Position numbers and translations under genes: made by a program. Of a stretch of 64,000 bases of DNA, positions 1 to 9,450 are shown one piece after another. Origin of the DNA: Gammaproteobacteria bacterium (GTDB lineage Bacteria; Pseudomonadota; Gammaproteobacteria; Burkholderiales; Burkholderiaceae_C); the NCBI GenBank assembly GCA_018828125.1, contig JAHJWB010000004.1, forward strand, positions 1-64,000, in the 5' to 3' direction. The notes beneath the pieces were generated by a model. It searched no databases. It was not told the origin of the DNA and worked only from the letters and a program-made list of their open reading frames with translations. The stretch's first letter is position 1; each line of letters starts with the position of its first letter.

Positions 1-597
1 GCCAAACGGATGCCGCCTTTCGATGTAGTACAGGCTTGTAGACGCGTGGGACCACAACGCAGAACCGTTTGATAACAAAAAATTAAACGTGCCACAGCAC
101 GACAACCGAATAGCGAGATCCTTCAGGGTCAGCGTAAGCTCTTGAATGGATGGCACGTTGGCGTGGGACTTGGCCAATTCCTGCATGATCCAGCAGAAGG
201 CGTGCTCACTGTCTGTATCGCCTACTGGGCGGAAATGTGAATGCAGACGTGGGCGAAAATCCTTCAAATCGCCGTTGTGGGCGAACACCCAGTAACGCCC
301 CCACAGTTCGCGCACAAAAGGATGGCAATTCTGGAGGCTTACGACGCCTTGGGTCGCCTTGCGGATGTGCGCGATAACGTTCTTGCTTTTGATGGGGTAG
401 CGGCGGATGAGCTCGGCCACCGGAGACTCCACGGCAGCTTGATGGTCGACAAAATGACGGAGTCCCTTGCCTTCAAAAAAGGCAATGCCCCACCCGTCGC
501 TGTGGTGGTCGGTTTTGCCCCCGCGCTGCGCAAACCCCGTAAAGCTAAAAGTCACATCGGTGGGGACGTTGCAATTCATGCCGAGAAGTTGGCACAT
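1..597 (-). CDS. Class II glutamine amidotransferase, YafJ type (3' end cut by window edge)
   Basis: The first 199 codons of a minus-strand gene run off the left edge. The protein starts MCQLLGMNCN, so the residue after Met is Cys2, the N-terminal nucleophile of class II amidotransferases. HSDGWGIAFFEGKG near residue 41 and FAHNGDL near residue 104 are the usual glutaminase motifs of the YafJ/EgtC group. The family hydrolyses glutamine to supply ammonia; the acceptor for YafJ members is not known. The start at 597 is fixed by the need for Cys2. Base composition is somewhat less GC-rich than the next genes. About 60 residues of the expected 255-260 are missing beyond position 1. Confidence 0.88.
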   Translation of the reverse strand, partial: MCQLLGMNCNVPTDVTFSFTGFAQRGGKTDHHSDGWGIAFFEGKGLRHFVDHQAAVESPVAELIRRYPIKSKNVIAHIRKATQGVVSLQNCHPFVRELWGRYWVFAHNGDLKDFRPRLHSHFRPVGDTDSEHAFCWIMQELAKSHANVPSIQELTLTLKDLAIRLSCCGTFNFLLSNGSALWSHASTSLYYIERRHPFG

Positions 598-813
598 AAG
601 TTCGATTCCCTTCCGTTATTAGTGACGATGTAAGGTTGCCCGGATGTGTTGGCGGCGATGAGAGCCGTTTCCCACCTGCCACTGCCAAGCCGTATATGGC
701 GCGTAAGGGCAGGCAGGTGCTGAAACGCGCGTGGAGACGGGTGTCCAAGGTAAACAAGCCGCAGGTGCTATACCTGGGCCGCGCCACCGGTTGAATGGCC
801 CAGTCGGGCTGAC
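598..813. other. Intergenic region, no gene seen
   Basis: This stretch lies downstream of the drug exporter and upstream of the amidotransferase start. Short open frames cross it but have no family resemblance and no convincing ribosome-binding site. It should hold the promoter of the amidotransferase gene. Confidence 0.5.
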
Positions 814-2289
814 TCAAACCTCCTCCATCTCCGGCTGAGGCTTTGGCTCGCGCAACCGCCATGCTGCAACCAAGGCAACCATACACAGGAAGGTCAGCAT
901 CAAAAACGTCTCGCCGAAGGCTGCGATCCGCGCGGGGTTGCTAGTGCCTGCCCCCAGGGATGCGCCGTGCGCGTCGAGCCGCCATTCCAGGACGATGCCA
1001 CACAGGCTCACGCCTGCCGCACCCCCGAGCATGCGCAAGAAGCCGATGGCGCTGGAGCCCTGCGAGATCAGCGATTTATCGAGGGGGCGCATGGCACCCA
1101 GGTTAAGCGAGGGCAGGATGAAACCCAGGCCAATCCGCCCCAGGATCGCGAAAGCCACCAGCATCCACAGTGGGGAGCCCAGCCCAACGAGCACCATCAG
1201 CCCAAACGAGAGCGCCAGCAAGCCCAGGCCGATGCTGACAAGGAAATGGGTAGGTTGCCGATCCGCCAAGCGCCCCACCAGAGCGATCGTGATCGCGAGA
1301 ACAAAACCGGCGGGCAGCATGAGGGTGCCCACATGAGAGGCAGACAACTCCAGTCCCAGTTGCATGAACACGGGCAACAGATAGGTCGAACCAAACAAGG
1401 CCGTTCCATAGATGAAGGCCACCACGCTACCCATCGCAAACTGTCGGTACTGGAACAGGCGCAGATCCATGAGAGGCTTGCGGCCGGTATGAATCAGCTT
1501 GCGTTGCCAAGCAATAAAGCTGGCCACGGCCAGCGCAGCACCCAGCAACAAGCCTCCAGCCTCGGCAATTGAGCCGCCGTGCAGCGAAACCAGCCCGTTG
1601 AGCAGGCACAGCGTGCCTGCCGTTCCCAAAAGCAGGCCCCGCCAGTCGAGTGCTTCACCCCGCCGATTCGCCTCCACACCGCCTGGGGCGCTCACAGGGA
1701 CAAACTTGTAGGCCAGCCAGATGGAAATCAAGCACAGCGGAACGACCATGAAGAAAATTGAACGCCAGCCGAACCAATCCACCAGCAGACCACCGATGCT
1801 GGGGCCGATGGCCGGTGCCAGCACAACGCCCATGCCAAAGATACCGCTGGCGCGGCCCTGTTCGTGGGGACGAAAGGCATAAAGAATGATGACCGCGGGA
1901 ATTGGCTGAACAACGCCCGCCGCCAGGCCTTCGGCCACCCGTGCGACGAGAACCAGACCGAAATCTCGTGCAAAACCCCCGCCCACGCCACCTGCTAGCA
2001 GCAGCAACATGGCACCCACATAAGTCGCCCGATAACCGTAGCGGGACAACAACCACGGCGTGGTGAGCATCGACACGGTCGTGGCCACCATGAACCCGGA
2101 GGTAACCCATTGCGCGCGCTCCTGGCCCAGGGCGAAGTAGTGGCTCATGTCCGGGATCGCCACATTCACGATGGTCGATGACATGATCGACGCCATGGTT
2201 CCCACCATGACGGAGAGCAGCACCAGCCAGCGATAGCGCTCCCCATACTTCTCTCGCAACACGGCCAACGAACCCGATGCAGCGGTCAT
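814..2289 (-). CDS. MFS transporter, DHA2 (EmrB/QacA) drug exporter family
   Basis: A 491-residue integral membrane protein with about 14 predicted hydrophobic spans, the number typical of the DHA2 drug:proton antiporters. The D1 motif NVAIPDM lies at residues 42-48. The antiporter motif C, GPSIGG, lies at 162-167, followed by WRSIFF and a loop of about 25 hydrophilic residues before the next spans. The predicted role is proton-driven export of toxic organic compounds across the inner membrane. The substrate cannot be read from sequence. No adaptor (EmrA-like) or TolC-like gene is adjacent, so it probably works alone. It is followed on the same strand by the amidotransferase after 216 bp. Confidence 0.9.
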   Translation of the reverse strand: MTAASGSLAVLREKYGERYRWLVLLSVMVGTMASIMSSTIVNVAIPDMSHYFALGQERAQWVTSGFMVATTVSMLTTPWLLSRYGYRATYVGAMLLLLAGGVGGGFARDFGLVLVARVAEGLAAGVVQPIPAVIILYAFRPHEQGRASGIFGMGVVLAPAIGPSIGGLLVDWFGWRSIFFMVVPLCLISIWLAYKFVPVSAPGGVEANRRGEALDWRGLLLGTAGTLCLLNGLVSLHGGSIAEAGGLLLGAALAVASFIAWQRKLIHTGRKPLMDLRLFQYRQFAMGSVVAFIYGTALFGSTYLLPVFMQLGLELSASHVGTLMLPAGFVLAITIALVGRLADRQPTHFLVSIGLGLLALSFGLMVLVGLGSPLWMLVAFAILGRIGLGFILPSLNLGAMRPLDKSLISQGSSAIGFLRMLGGAAGVSLCGIVLEWRLDAHGASLGAGTSNPARIAAFGETFLMLTFLCMVALVAAWRLREPKPQPEMEEV

Positions 2290-2347
2290 ACGTGGGCCCA
2301 GTAAACGCAGGCGTTGAAAGAATGGAGCTGAACCGGACGGTCTGCGT

Positions 2348-2539
2348 TCAGGCAGTGCGCTCCAGCCACAGCTTGCCGCCCGTGGCCCAGTTTTCGCGCT
2401 TGATGTCGGTGATCAGAATGTCCACCGACTCGGGCGAACCGCCCAGAATCTCGACAGAAACACGCGTGATCTCTTCCACGAGTTTCTTCTTTTGTTCGAC
2501 CGTGCGGCCTTCCATCATTTCGATGTGGTATGTGGGCAT
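2348..2539 (-). CDS. 4-oxalocrotonate tautomerase family protein
   Basis: A 63-residue protein, the standard length of the small tautomerase subunit. Start 2539 is preceded by AGGAGTCTGAG, and it places Pro right after Met, giving the catalytic N-terminal Pro1. Arg11 (EGR) and the KENW-like segment RENWATGGKLW are present. In the family these residues catalyse keto-enol tautomerisation of 2-hydroxymuconate-type acids in a homohexamer. Odd point: the second active-site arginine (Arg39 of the classical enzyme, in the SVR motif) is Asp here (SVD). The substrate may therefore differ from 2-hydroxymuconate. The gene lies between the exporter and the CWC protein on the same strand. Confidence 0.88.
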   Translation of the reverse strand: MPTYHIEMMEGRTVEQKKKLVEEITRVSVEILGGSPESVDILITDIKRENWATGGKLWLERTA

Positions 2540-2594
2540 CTCAGACTCCTTGGGCGCTAAAAGCGAAAAGTGGAAATCATATCGGTGGCGGAGC

Positions 2595-2825
2595 TCACCG
2601 GTGGGGCGATAGGTCGTTGTCAGCCGATCCGATGCCGCAGGCTGCACAGATGCAGGCTTTGCCACGCTGCGCCTCTGGCAAGGATGCGAGGACGGCGGGG
2701 TTGATCACCTGCGCCATGCACCAGCAGCTTTCCGGCGGGCGACCCGCGGCCATGGCGCACTGATTGGGTTGGCCACACACCGGACAACAAGAAAGGGGCG
2801 AGGGGGGCGGGATTTGCACGGACAT
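2595..2825 (-). CDS. Small cysteine-rich protein of the CWC type
   Basis: A 76-residue protein with paired cysteines: CCPVCG near residue 13, CWC near 34-36 and CICAACG near 57. This spacing matches the Cys-rich CWC domain, found in small proteins of proteobacteria with no known function. The cysteines look able to bind a metal ion, probably zinc, but that is inference. I chose the start at 2825 (MSVQIPPP), which begins just before the first Cys cluster. Longer in-frame starts exist upstream at 2921. The tautomerase gene follows after 55 bp on the same strand. Confidence 0.75.
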   Translation of the reverse strand: MSVQIPPPSPLSCCPVCGQPNQCAMAAGRPPESCWCMAQVINPAVLASLPEAQRGKACICAACGIGSADNDLSPHR

Positions 2826-2919
2826 GGGGGTGGTGCGCACGAGCGCTGCCTGCCAGTGTAAGGCGGTGCACCACCCGAACCCACTGCAAGGCTCTATCCA
2901 CGGCCAATCAGCAGACTTC

Positions 2920-2975
2920 AAACAAAAATAGCCGCTAGCGCTTATTCGTAAAGCGCCAGCAGCTATGAAAAGAGG
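2920..2975 (-). repeat. Palindromic repeat family A, copy 1 (intergenic)
   Basis: The core is an imperfect inverted repeat of the type AGCGCTT-spacer-AAGCGCT, read here as GCTAGCGCTTATTCGTAAAG on the plus strand. The flanks (AGCTAT on one side, GGCTATTTTTG on the other, minus strand) match the other copies. It lies downstream of glcB, between it and the CWC gene. Confidence 0.85.
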
Positions 2976-3017
2976 AGTAAGCGAGGGGCGACGATGTCGC
3001 GCCCCTCAAGGCTGCCA

Positions 3018-5228
3018 TCAGGTCGCTTGCGCCGCCTTCAGCTTCAGGCGCCAGGCGTGCAGCAGCGGCTCGGTGTAGCCGCTCGGCTGCTCTTGGCCCT
3101 TGAGCACCAGGTCCAGCGCGGCGCGGTAAGCGTAGCTGGTATCAAAGTTTCCAGCCATGGGCTGGTACAGCGCGTCGCCTGCGTTCTGGCCGTCGACCAC
3201 GGCTGCCATGCGCTCAAAGGTTTCCTTCACTTGCGCTGGCGTCACCACACCGTGCAGCAGCCAGTTGGCCATGTGCTGGCTGCTGATGCGCAGCGTGGCG
3301 CGGTCTTCCATCAGGCCCACGTTGTGGATGTCGGGCACCTTGGAGCAGCCCACGCCCTGGTCCACCCAGCGCACCACGTAGCCCAGAATGCCCTGCGCAT
3401 TGTTGTCCAGCTCCTGCTGCTTCTCGGCATCCGTCCATGTTGGGTTGGCACTCACGGGCACGGTCAGCAGGCCGGTCAGCAGGTTGTCGCGCTCGGCATT
3501 CACGTCGGTCTTTTCCAGCTCGATCTGGATGTCGGTCACTTTCACCTGGTGATAGTGCAGCGCATGCAAAGTGGCCCCGGTCGGGCTGGGTACCCACGCA
3601 GTGTTGGCGCCGGCCTTGGGGTGGCCAATCTTCTGCTTGAGCATTTCGGCCATCAGGTCGGGCATGGCCCACATGCCCTTACCGATCTGGGCCTTGCCGC
3701 GCAGGCCACAGCTCAGACCCACCAGCACGTTGTTCTTCTCGTACGACTGAATCCAGGCGCTGGTCTTCATGTCGCCCTTGCGCACCATCGGGCCAGCGTG
3801 CATGGCGGTGTGCATCTCGTCGCCCGTGCGGTCCAGGAAGCCAGTGTTGATGAACGCCACACGGCTCGATGCGGCAGCGATGCAGGCCTTGAGGTTGACG
3901 GAGGTGCGGCGCTCTTCGTCCATGATGCCCAGCTTGACGGTGCTGTCAGGCAGGCCCAGCAGCTTTTCGACGCGGCCAAACAGCTCGGCGGCAAAGCCCA
4001 CTTCGGCGGGGCCGTGCATCTTGGGCTTGACGATGTAGACGCTGCCCTTGCGGGAGTTGCGGATACCGTTCGCGCCGTGGCCTTGCAGGTCGTGCAGGGC
4101 GATGGCCGTAGTGACCACCGCGTCCATGATGCCTTCGGGAATCTCGCGCACTTGGCCCTGGGCGTCGGTCCACAGGATGGCCGGGTTGGTCATCAGGTGG
4201 CCCACATTGCGCAGGAACATGAGCGAGCGGCCATGCAGACGTACTTCGCCGCCTTTGGGGGCGGTGTAGATGCGGTCGGGGTTCAGCCCGCGCGTGATGG
4301 TTTTGCCGCCCTTGGCGACCTGTTCGGTCAGCGTGGCCTGGATGATGCCCAGCCAGTTGCTGTAGCCCAATACCTTGTCTTCGGCGTCCACGGCGGCCAC
4401 AGAGTCTTCCAGGTCCAGGATGGTGGACAGGGCTGCTTCGAGCACCAAGTCGCTCACGCCCGCTGCGTCAGATTGGCCAATGGGCGTGCTGCGGTCGATC
4501 TGGATGTCCAGGTGCAGGCCGTTGTGCTGCAGCAGCACCGACGACGGCGCAGCGGCATTGCCCTGGAAGCCCTTGAACTGCGCTGCGTCCTTCAGACCCG
4601 TGGTGCTGCCGTTGGCAAGCGACACGACCAACTGGCCCCCTTCGACCTTGTAGCCCGTCGAGTCCTTGTGCGAGCCTGCAGCCAAAGGCGCCGTGTCATC
4701 CAGCACCTGGCGCGCAAACGCGATCACCTTGGCGCCGCGCACGGGGTTGTAGCCCTTGCCTTTCTCTGCGCCGTCGGTCTCTGGGATGGCATCGGTGCCA
4801 TACAGCGCGTCATACAGGCTGCCCCAGCGTGCGTTGGCAGCGTTCAGCGCATAGCGTGCGTTCAGGATGGGCACCACCAGCTGTGGGCCGGCCTGGGTGG
4901 CCAGTTCGTCGTCGACATTGGCGGTGGTGGCCTTCACTTCGGCGGGCTGGGGTACCAGGTAGCCGATCTTTTCGAGGAATCCGCGGTAGGCCACCATGTC
5001 TTTGATGGGGCCGGGGTTGGCCTTGTGCCATGTGTCCAGCTCGGTCTGCAGGCGGTCGCGTTCGGCCAGCAGGGCAATGTTGCGCGGGGCCAGGTCGGAC
5101 ACGATGGCGTCAAAGCCCTTCCAGAAGGCGGCGGCATCGACACCCGTGCCGGGCAGTACCTTGTCTTCGACAAAGCGATACAAGGAGGTGGCCACTTGCA
5201 GGCCGTGGGCATTGGTGCGGTCAGTCAT
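3018..5228 (-). CDS. glcB: Malate synthase G
   Basis: A 736-residue enzyme that condenses glyoxylate with acetyl-CoA to malate, in the cytoplasm, for growth on glycolate, acetate or C2 compounds. Length fits the monomeric G isoform (about 720-740). Visible motifs are [15 protein letters not shown] near 271-285, [14 protein letters not shown] at 332-345 with the glyoxylate-binding Arg334, MDEERRTS near 436-443, and [14 protein letters not shown] at 639-652 carrying the catalytic-base Asp642. Start 5228 (MTDRTNAHG) was preferred over the longer 5312 start, because family proteins begin there. A LysR regulator is divergent 303 bp away and is the likely regulator. Glycolate oxidase genes are not in the window. 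Confidence 0.97.
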   Translation of the reverse strand: MTDRTNAHGLQVATSLYRFVEDKVLPGTGVDAAAFWKGFDAIVSDLAPRNIALLAERDRLQTELDTWHKANPGPIKDMVAYRGFLEKIGYLVPQPAEVKATTANVDDELATQAGPQLVVPILNARYALNAANARWGSLYDALYGTDAIPETDGAEKGKGYNPVRGAKVIAFARQVLDDTAPLAAGSHKDSTGYKVEGGQLVVSLANGSTTGLKDAAQFKGFQGNAAAPSSVLLQHNGLHLDIQIDRSTPIGQSDAAGVSDLVLEAALSTILDLEDSVAAVDAEDKVLGYSNWLGIIQATLTEQVAKGGKTITRGLNPDRIYTAPKGGEVRLHGRSLMFLRNVGHLMTNPAILWTDAQGQVREIPEGIMDAVVTTAIALHDLQGHGANGIRNSRKGSVYIVKPKMHGPAEVGFAAELFGRVEKLLGLPDSTVKLGIMDEERRTSVNLKACIAAASSRVAFINTGFLDRTGDEMHTAMHAGPMVRKGDMKTSAWIQSYEKNNVLVGLSCGLRGKAQIGKGMWAMPDLMAEMLKQKIGHPKAGANTAWVPSPTGATLHALHYHQVKVTDIQIELEKTDVNAERDNLLTGLLTVPVSANPTWTDAEKQQELDNNAQGILGYVVRWVDQGVGCSKVPDIHNVGLMEDRATLRISSQHMANWLLHGVVTPAQVKETFERMAAVVDGQNAGDALYQPMAGNFDTSYAYRAALDLVLKGQEQPSGYTEPLLHAWRLKLKAAQAT

Positions 5229-5531
5229 GGGAGTACCTCGGACGATGAATAGGTGGAAAGAAACAACAACTGCGGCGCCTGCGCTGAGGGCCATGGGCAG
5301 ACTGTATTGCAAATGTTTGCGAACATAAATACGCTGAAAAGCTCAAAACCAGTGACTTTTACGCAAAGATGCGGGAATCGCTACTGGGGCATATTTGATC
5401 GTTTTGCTGTAAAAATGCTAGCTATAGCCGCTTTACCAATAAGCGCCAGAAGCCAATTTCGTTCAAATTCATCACGCCAGATGGAGAACCCCCGGCGGCC
5501 TGCCAATCCCGTCTACCGATAATCACCGCCC
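5229..5531. promoter_or_regulatory. Divergent control region between glcB and a LysR gene
   Basis: A 303-bp region, visibly AT-richer than its flanks, holds the promoters of both divergent genes. It also contains a copy of palindromic repeat A at about 5408-5465. LysR proteins usually bind such divergent regions. No specific operator was identified by eye. Confidence 0.55.
5408..5465 (+). repeat. Palindromic repeat family A, copy 2 (intergenic)
   Basis: Contains AGCTATAGCCGCTTTACC followed by AATAAGCGCCAGAAGCCAAT, matching the consensus arms and the GGCCAA-type tail of the family. It sits in the glcB/LysR divergent promoter region, closer to the LysR gene. Confidence 0.85.
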
Positions 5532-6509
5532 ATGGACAAACTCAAGGCCTTCGAATCATTTGTGTCCGTGGCCACGCGCGGCAGCCTCACGGCCGCCGCC
5601 AAGGCCGAAGGCGTGGCACCGGCCATCATGGGACGGCGGCTTGACGCGCTGGAGGAGCACCTGGGCGTAAAGCTTCTGGTACGTACCACGCGGCGCATCA
5701 GCCTCACGCACGAGGGAAGCGCGTTTCTGGAGGATTGCCAGCGTCTGCTGTCCGATGTCGCCAATGCCGAGGCCAGTGTGTCCGAGGGCGGAGTCAAGGC
5801 CACAGGGCATCTGCGCATCACCGCGCCCGCCGGGTTTGGCCGCCGCCATGTGGCGCCGCTGGTGCCGCGTTTTCGGGCTGAGCACCCGGACGTGACGATC
5901 TCGCTGAATCTGAGCGACCGCGTGGTGGATCTCGCTGGTGAAGGTTTTGACTGCGCAGTGCGGGTGGGCGACATGCCGGACTCGTCGCTGGTGAGCGTGC
6001 GCATTGCTGACAATCGCCGCCTGTGTGTGGCCACGCCGGACTATCTGGCCCGGCGCGGCACCCCGCGCACGCCCACGGATTTGGTGCAACACGACTGTCT
6101 CACGCTGTCCAGCGATGCATCGCAGACCCGTGGCTGGGCGTTCCGCGTTCCCCGGCCCGCCAGCGGTGAAACCCTGGAAGGTGCCTTGGCAGGCGCTCGC
6201 ATTTCGCAAGCCGACGGCTCCATCGAGGTGATGCACCTCAAGCCCGGCGGCCCGCTGGACTGCTCGGACGGGCAGGTGTTGCACGACTGGTGCCTGGCGG
6301 GCTACGGCATTGCCTGGCGGAGTACATGGGAGGTCGAAGCCGAGATCAGCGCAGGGGGGTTGGTGGAGGTGCTCGACCTGTTTGCCGCGCCGCCCAATGG
6401 AATTTACGTGGTGTTTCCACAGCGCAAGCACATGCCCCTGCGCGTGCGGCTGTGGATCGATTTCCTCAAGCACAATTACAGCCAACCCGGATTCTGGAAG
6501 GCCGCATGA
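5532..6509 (+). CDS. LysR family transcriptional regulator
   Basis: A 325-residue protein with an N-terminal winged helix-turn-helix (residues 1-60; FVSVATRGSLTAAAKAEGVA and RRLDALEEHLGVKLLVRTT) and a C-terminal co-inducer-binding domain (about 90-300). It is somewhat longer than the usual 300 residues, with extra sequence around 205-240. It belongs to the subgroup that begins MDKLKAFESFV. Divergent orientation from glcB makes glcB its most likely target. The effector is unknown; glycolate or glyoxylate would be logical, as inference. The DUF2214 gene follows after 46 bp. Confidence 0.92.
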   Translation: MDKLKAFESFVSVATRGSLTAAAKAEGVAPAIMGRRLDALEEHLGVKLLVRTTRRISLTHEGSAFLEDCQRLLSDVANAEASVSEGGVKATGHLRITAPAGFGRRHVAPLVPRFRAEHPDVTISLNLSDRVVDLAGEGFDCAVRVGDMPDSSLVSVRIADNRRLCVATPDYLARRGTPRTPTDLVQHDCLTLSSDASQTRGWAFRVPRPASGETLEGALAGARISQADGSIEVMHLKPGGPLDCSDGQVLHDWCLAGYGIAWRSTWEVEAEISAGGLVEVLDLFAAPPNGIYVVFPQRKHMPLRVRLWIDFLKHNYSQPGFWKAA

Positions 6510-6555
6510 ACTGTCAGCGGCGCACACCAGAAGGCCGGGCGTCACAAGGAAGCCC

Positions 6556-7002
6556 ATGACCCTCGAAGCCGTCCTCGCCGCCCTGCATCTGGTGGCCATC
6601 TTGACCTTTGTGGTCTTCTTGTCGAGCCAGGCCGCGCTGTGCCGCATCGAATGGTTGAACGCAGCCGTGGTGGAGCGGCTGGCGCGGCTGGATGTGATCT
6701 ACGGTGTCGCGGCCGTGGCGATGATCGGCAGCGGCCTGGCGCGGCTCATCTGGGGGATCAAAGGCGCGTCATGGTATTTGTCGCAGCCCATGTTCCATAT
6801 CAAGATCACCCTCGTGGTGGCAATGGCCATCCTGTCTATCTGGCCGTCCATCATGTTCCGCCGTTGGCGCCGCAACCTGCGTGAGTCTGGCGCGTTGCCA
6901 GACGCGGTCGAAGTGAAAAAAGTGCGCCGCGCGGTGATGATCCAGTCGCACGTGCTGCCAGTGGTGGCGGTGATTGCGGTGTTCTGGGCGCGTGGCTGGT
7001 AG
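6556..7002 (+). CDS. DUF2214 family membrane protein
   Basis: A 148-residue protein with four hydrophobic spans (about residues 5-25, 45-65, 80-100, 125-145). The sequence LARLDVIYGVAAVAMIGSG and the charged loop FRRWRRNLR are typical of DUF2214 proteins, which have no proven function. Start 6556 has AAGGA seven bases upstream and was chosen over the out-of-context 6310 start that overlaps the LysR gene. It is probably cotranscribed with the preceding LysR gene and ends in a strong terminator. Confidence 0.85.
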   Translation: MTLEAVLAALHLVAILTFVVFLSSQAALCRIEWLNAAVVERLARLDVIYGVAAVAMIGSGLARLIWGIKGASWYLSQPMFHIKITLVVAMAILSIWPSIMFRRWRRNLRESGALPDAVEVKKVRRAVMIQSHVLPVVAVIAVFWARGW

Positions 7003-7038
7003 GCCACGTTGACGGTTTAAGCCACCTGCACGGCCCAC

Positions 7039-7075
7039 AAAAAAGCCCGCCAGTCCTACGACTGGCGGGCTTTTT
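7039..7075. terminator. Bidirectional rho-independent terminator
   Basis: A perfect 11-bp stem, GCCCGCCAGTC (7045-7055) with GACTGGCGGGC (7060-7070), has a 4-base loop. It is flanked by A-rich sequence on the left and TTTTT on the right. It can end both the DUF2214 transcript and the convergent psiF-like transcript. Confidence 0.95.
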
Positions 7076-7121
7076 GCCGAGGGGACCCCGGCGGTGCTGT
7101 GCCGGGCGGAGGTCTCTTTGC

Positions 7122-7412
7122 TTACTTCTTCAAGCACTCGCTCATGAAGGCCTTGCGTTCATCGCCCTTGAGCGTTTTGGCTTTCTCGTCCGCATTGCAG
7201 GCCTTCATCTTGTTTTGCTGGGTCTCGGGCTTGTTGCTCAGGCAGGTCTTCATGAAAGCCTTGCGCTCATCGCCCTTCATTTCACCCGCCTCCTTGTTGC
7301 AGGTGCCCATTTTGGATTGCTGCTTGGTCGGCGCCTTGTCTTCGGCTGCGTGGGCTGAAAGACCCAGCGACAGGGCCAGGCCCAGAGCGGTCAGGGAAAG
7401 AAGCTTTTTCAT
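7122..7412 (-). CDS. PsiF repeat-containing exported protein
   Basis: A 96-residue protein with a signal peptide (MKKLLSLTALGLALSLGLSA, cleavage near AHA). Two copies of the PsiF repeat follow; each holds a Cys and the core KGDERKAFM followed by a Cys (about residues 34-60 and 66-94). PsiF of E. coli belongs to the phosphate-starvation regulon, but its function is unknown, and no Pho box was seen here. Start 7412 is preceded by a GGAG-like site. The protein should be periplasmic, and the paired cysteines could form disulfides. Confidence 0.88.
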   Translation of the reverse strand: MKKLLSLTALGLALSLGLSAHAAEDKAPTKQQSKMGTCNKEAGEMKGDERKAFMKTCLSNKPETQQNKMKACNADEKAKTLKGDERKAFMSECLKK

Positions 7413-7725
7413 GGAATCTCCTGGTGTGAATGCGTTATGGGGGCTCCCGGCGGCATTGCACCATAGAACGTTTACAGCGACAACGCGGATGACACGCAAC
7501 GAGGCGCTCGGCCGATTGGAGCCCGTTCAGGATCTTTTCGAGTTGGCACAAGGCACTTGCCTGCAAGGGTTGAAGTGAAATCAGGCGATTGGACGGCCGG
7601 CTGCTTGCATGGGCACGAGCCCATGCGGCGCATCTGAAGCATCCACTCCTCCCAATTGCACTCCCATGCGATCCCCGAAAAGATCTCGAACAGGTCTTAG
7701 GCTGACGCCCCCGTAAAATCCGCCG
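7413..7725. other. Intergenic region between psiF-like gene and argS
   Basis: A 313-bp region between divergent genes. It holds no recognisable gene. A 35-bp sequence at 7672-7706 recurs at 63416-63452 (repeat family C). Confidence 0.6.
7672..7706 (+). repeat. Short repeat family C, copy 1
   Basis: CCCCGAAAAGATCTCGAACA followed by GGTCTTAGGCT. It matches 63416-63452 with only a few differences and one extra T there. It lies just upstream of argS. Confidence 0.65.
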
Positions 7726-9435
7726 ATGCTCACAGCCAAAAATGAATTGCTCGCCGCGCTTGCAGGCGAGCTGGAAGTTCTGTCCCCCGGCGCTGGCGCC
7801 AAGGCAGCGTTCGAATCCCCCAAGGTGGCCGCCCATGGCGATTTCGCCTGCACTGCTGCCATGCAGCTGGCCAAGCCGCTCAAACTGAACCCCCGCGCCC
7901 TGGGCGAACAGCTCAAGGCGGCGCTGGAGGCCACGCCCGCGTTTCAGCGCTGGGTGTCCGCCATCGAAATTGCGGGCCCAGGCTTTCTGAACATTCTCCT
8001 CCAGCCTGCCGCCAAGCAGGAAGTCGTGCGCGAGGTGCTGGCAGCGGGCGCGCATTTTGGCTATCAGGCAGACAACGGCCAGCAGGTGCTGGTTGAATTT
8101 GTCTCGGCCAACCCCACCGGCCCGCTGCACGTGGGCCACGGTCGCCAGGCGGCGCTGGGCGATGCCATCTGCAACCTGTTCGCCACGCAGGGCTGGAAGG
8201 TGCACCGCGAGTTCTATTACAACGACGCGGGTGTGCAGATCGACACGCTGACCAAGAGCACGCAGCTACGCGCCAAGGGCTTCAAGCCCGGCGACGACTG
8301 CTGGCCCACCGACAGCGAGAACCCGCTGGCCAAGAACTTCTATAACGGCGACTACATTGCCGACATTGCCGAGGCCTTCAAGGCCAAAGCCACGGTGAAG
8401 GCCGATGACCGCGAATTCACCGCAAACGGCGATGTGGACGACTATGACAACATCCGCGGCTTCGCCGTGGCCTACCTGCGCAACGAGCAGGACAAGGACC
8501 TGCAGGCGTTCAACCTGAAGTTTGATGAGTACTACCTCGAATCGAGCCTTTACACGAGCGGCCGCGTGGAGGGCACGGTGAATAAGCTCATTGCCAACGG
8601 CAAGACCTATGAGCAGGACGGCGCGCTGTGGCTCAAGAGCACCGACTACGGCGACGACAAGGACCGCGTCATGCGCAAGCAGGACGGCACCTTCACCTAT
8701 TTCGTGCCCGACGTGGCCTATCACATTGCCAAGTGGGAGCGCGGCTTCACCAAGGTCGTCAACATCCAGGGCACCGACCACCACGGAACCATCGCCCGCG
8801 TGCGCGCGGGGCTGCAGGCCGCCGATGTGGGCATCCCCAAGGGTTACCCTGACTACGTGCTGCACACCATGGTGCGCGTGGTCAAGGGGGGTGAAGAGGT
8901 CAAGATCAGCAAGCGCGCGGGCAGTTACGTCACGTTGCGGGACCTGATCGAGTGGACCAGCAAGGACGCTGTGCGCTTCTTCTTGCTCAGCCGCAAGCCC
9001 GACACTGAATACACGTTCGATGTGGACCTGGCTGTGGCGCAGAACAATGACAACCCCGTGTACTACGTGCAGTACGCCCACGCGCGTATCCAGTCGGTGC
9101 TGCGGGCCTGGCAAGAGGCCGGTGGCGGCGACGTGGCCTCGCTCAAGGGTGTGGATCTTGCAGCGCTCGAAGGCCCCCAGGCCCAGGCGCTGATGCTGCA
9201 ATTGGCCAAGTACCCCGAAATGCTCACCGCAGCCGCGGACGGAGAGGCTCCACACGACGTGACGTTCTACCTGCGCGACCTAGCCGCCAGCTACCACAGT
9301 TATTACGATGCCGAGCGCATCCTGGTGGACGACGAAGCCGTGAAGAAGGCGCGTCTGGCGCTTGTCGCCGCCACGGCGCAGGTATTGCACAATGGCCTCG
9401 CCGTGCTGGGCGTGTCGGCTCCAGCCAGAATGTAA
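7726..9435 (+). CDS. argS: Arginyl-tRNA synthetase
   Basis: A 569-residue class I aminoacyl-tRNA synthetase that charges tRNA-Arg. An N-terminal additional domain (1-110) precedes the HIGH signature, here HVGH at 135-138 in [14 protein letters not shown]. The KMSKS counterpart is KISKR at 393-397. The C-terminal anticodon-binding helical domain begins near residue 450 ([14 protein letters not shown]). Length is normal for the family. It is followed after a few bases by a SPOR-domain gene and then dsbA, all on the plus strand, an arrangement that suggests cotranscription. Confidence 0.98.
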   Translation: MLTAKNELLAALAGELEVLSPGAGAKAAFESPKVAAHGDFACTAAMQLAKPLKLNPRALGEQLKAALEATPAFQRWVSAIEIAGPGFLNILLQPAAKQEVVREVLAAGAHFGYQADNGQQVLVEFVSANPTGPLHVGHGRQAALGDAICNLFATQGWKVHREFYYNDAGVQIDTLTKSTQLRAKGFKPGDDCWPTDSENPLAKNFYNGDYIADIAEAFKAKATVKADDREFTANGDVDDYDNIRGFAVAYLRNEQDKDLQAFNLKFDEYYLESSLYTSGRVEGTVNKLIANGKTYEQDGALWLKSTDYGDDKDRVMRKQDGTFTYFVPDVAYHIAKWERGFTKVVNIQGTDHHGTIARVRAGLQAADVGIPKGYPDYVLHTMVRVVKGGEEVKISKRAGSYVTLRDLIEWTSKDAVRFFLLSRKPDTEYTFDVDLAVAQNNDNPVYYVQYAHARIQSVLRAWQEAGGGDVASLKGVDLAALEGPQAQALMLQLAKYPEMLTAAADGEAPHDVTFYLRDLAASYHSYYDAERILVDDEAVKKARLALVAATAQVLHNGLAVLGVSAPARM

Positions 9436-9450
9436 GCAGTGACTTTGATC

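Noticed and set aside
241-633. A plus-strand 130-codon frame at the left edge
   Set aside because: The opposite strand encodes a clear YafJ-type amidotransferase that runs off the edge.
2994-5252. A 752-codon plus-strand open frame
   Set aside because: It is antisense to malate synthase G. High GC content produces long stop-free antisense frames, and the translation has no family features.
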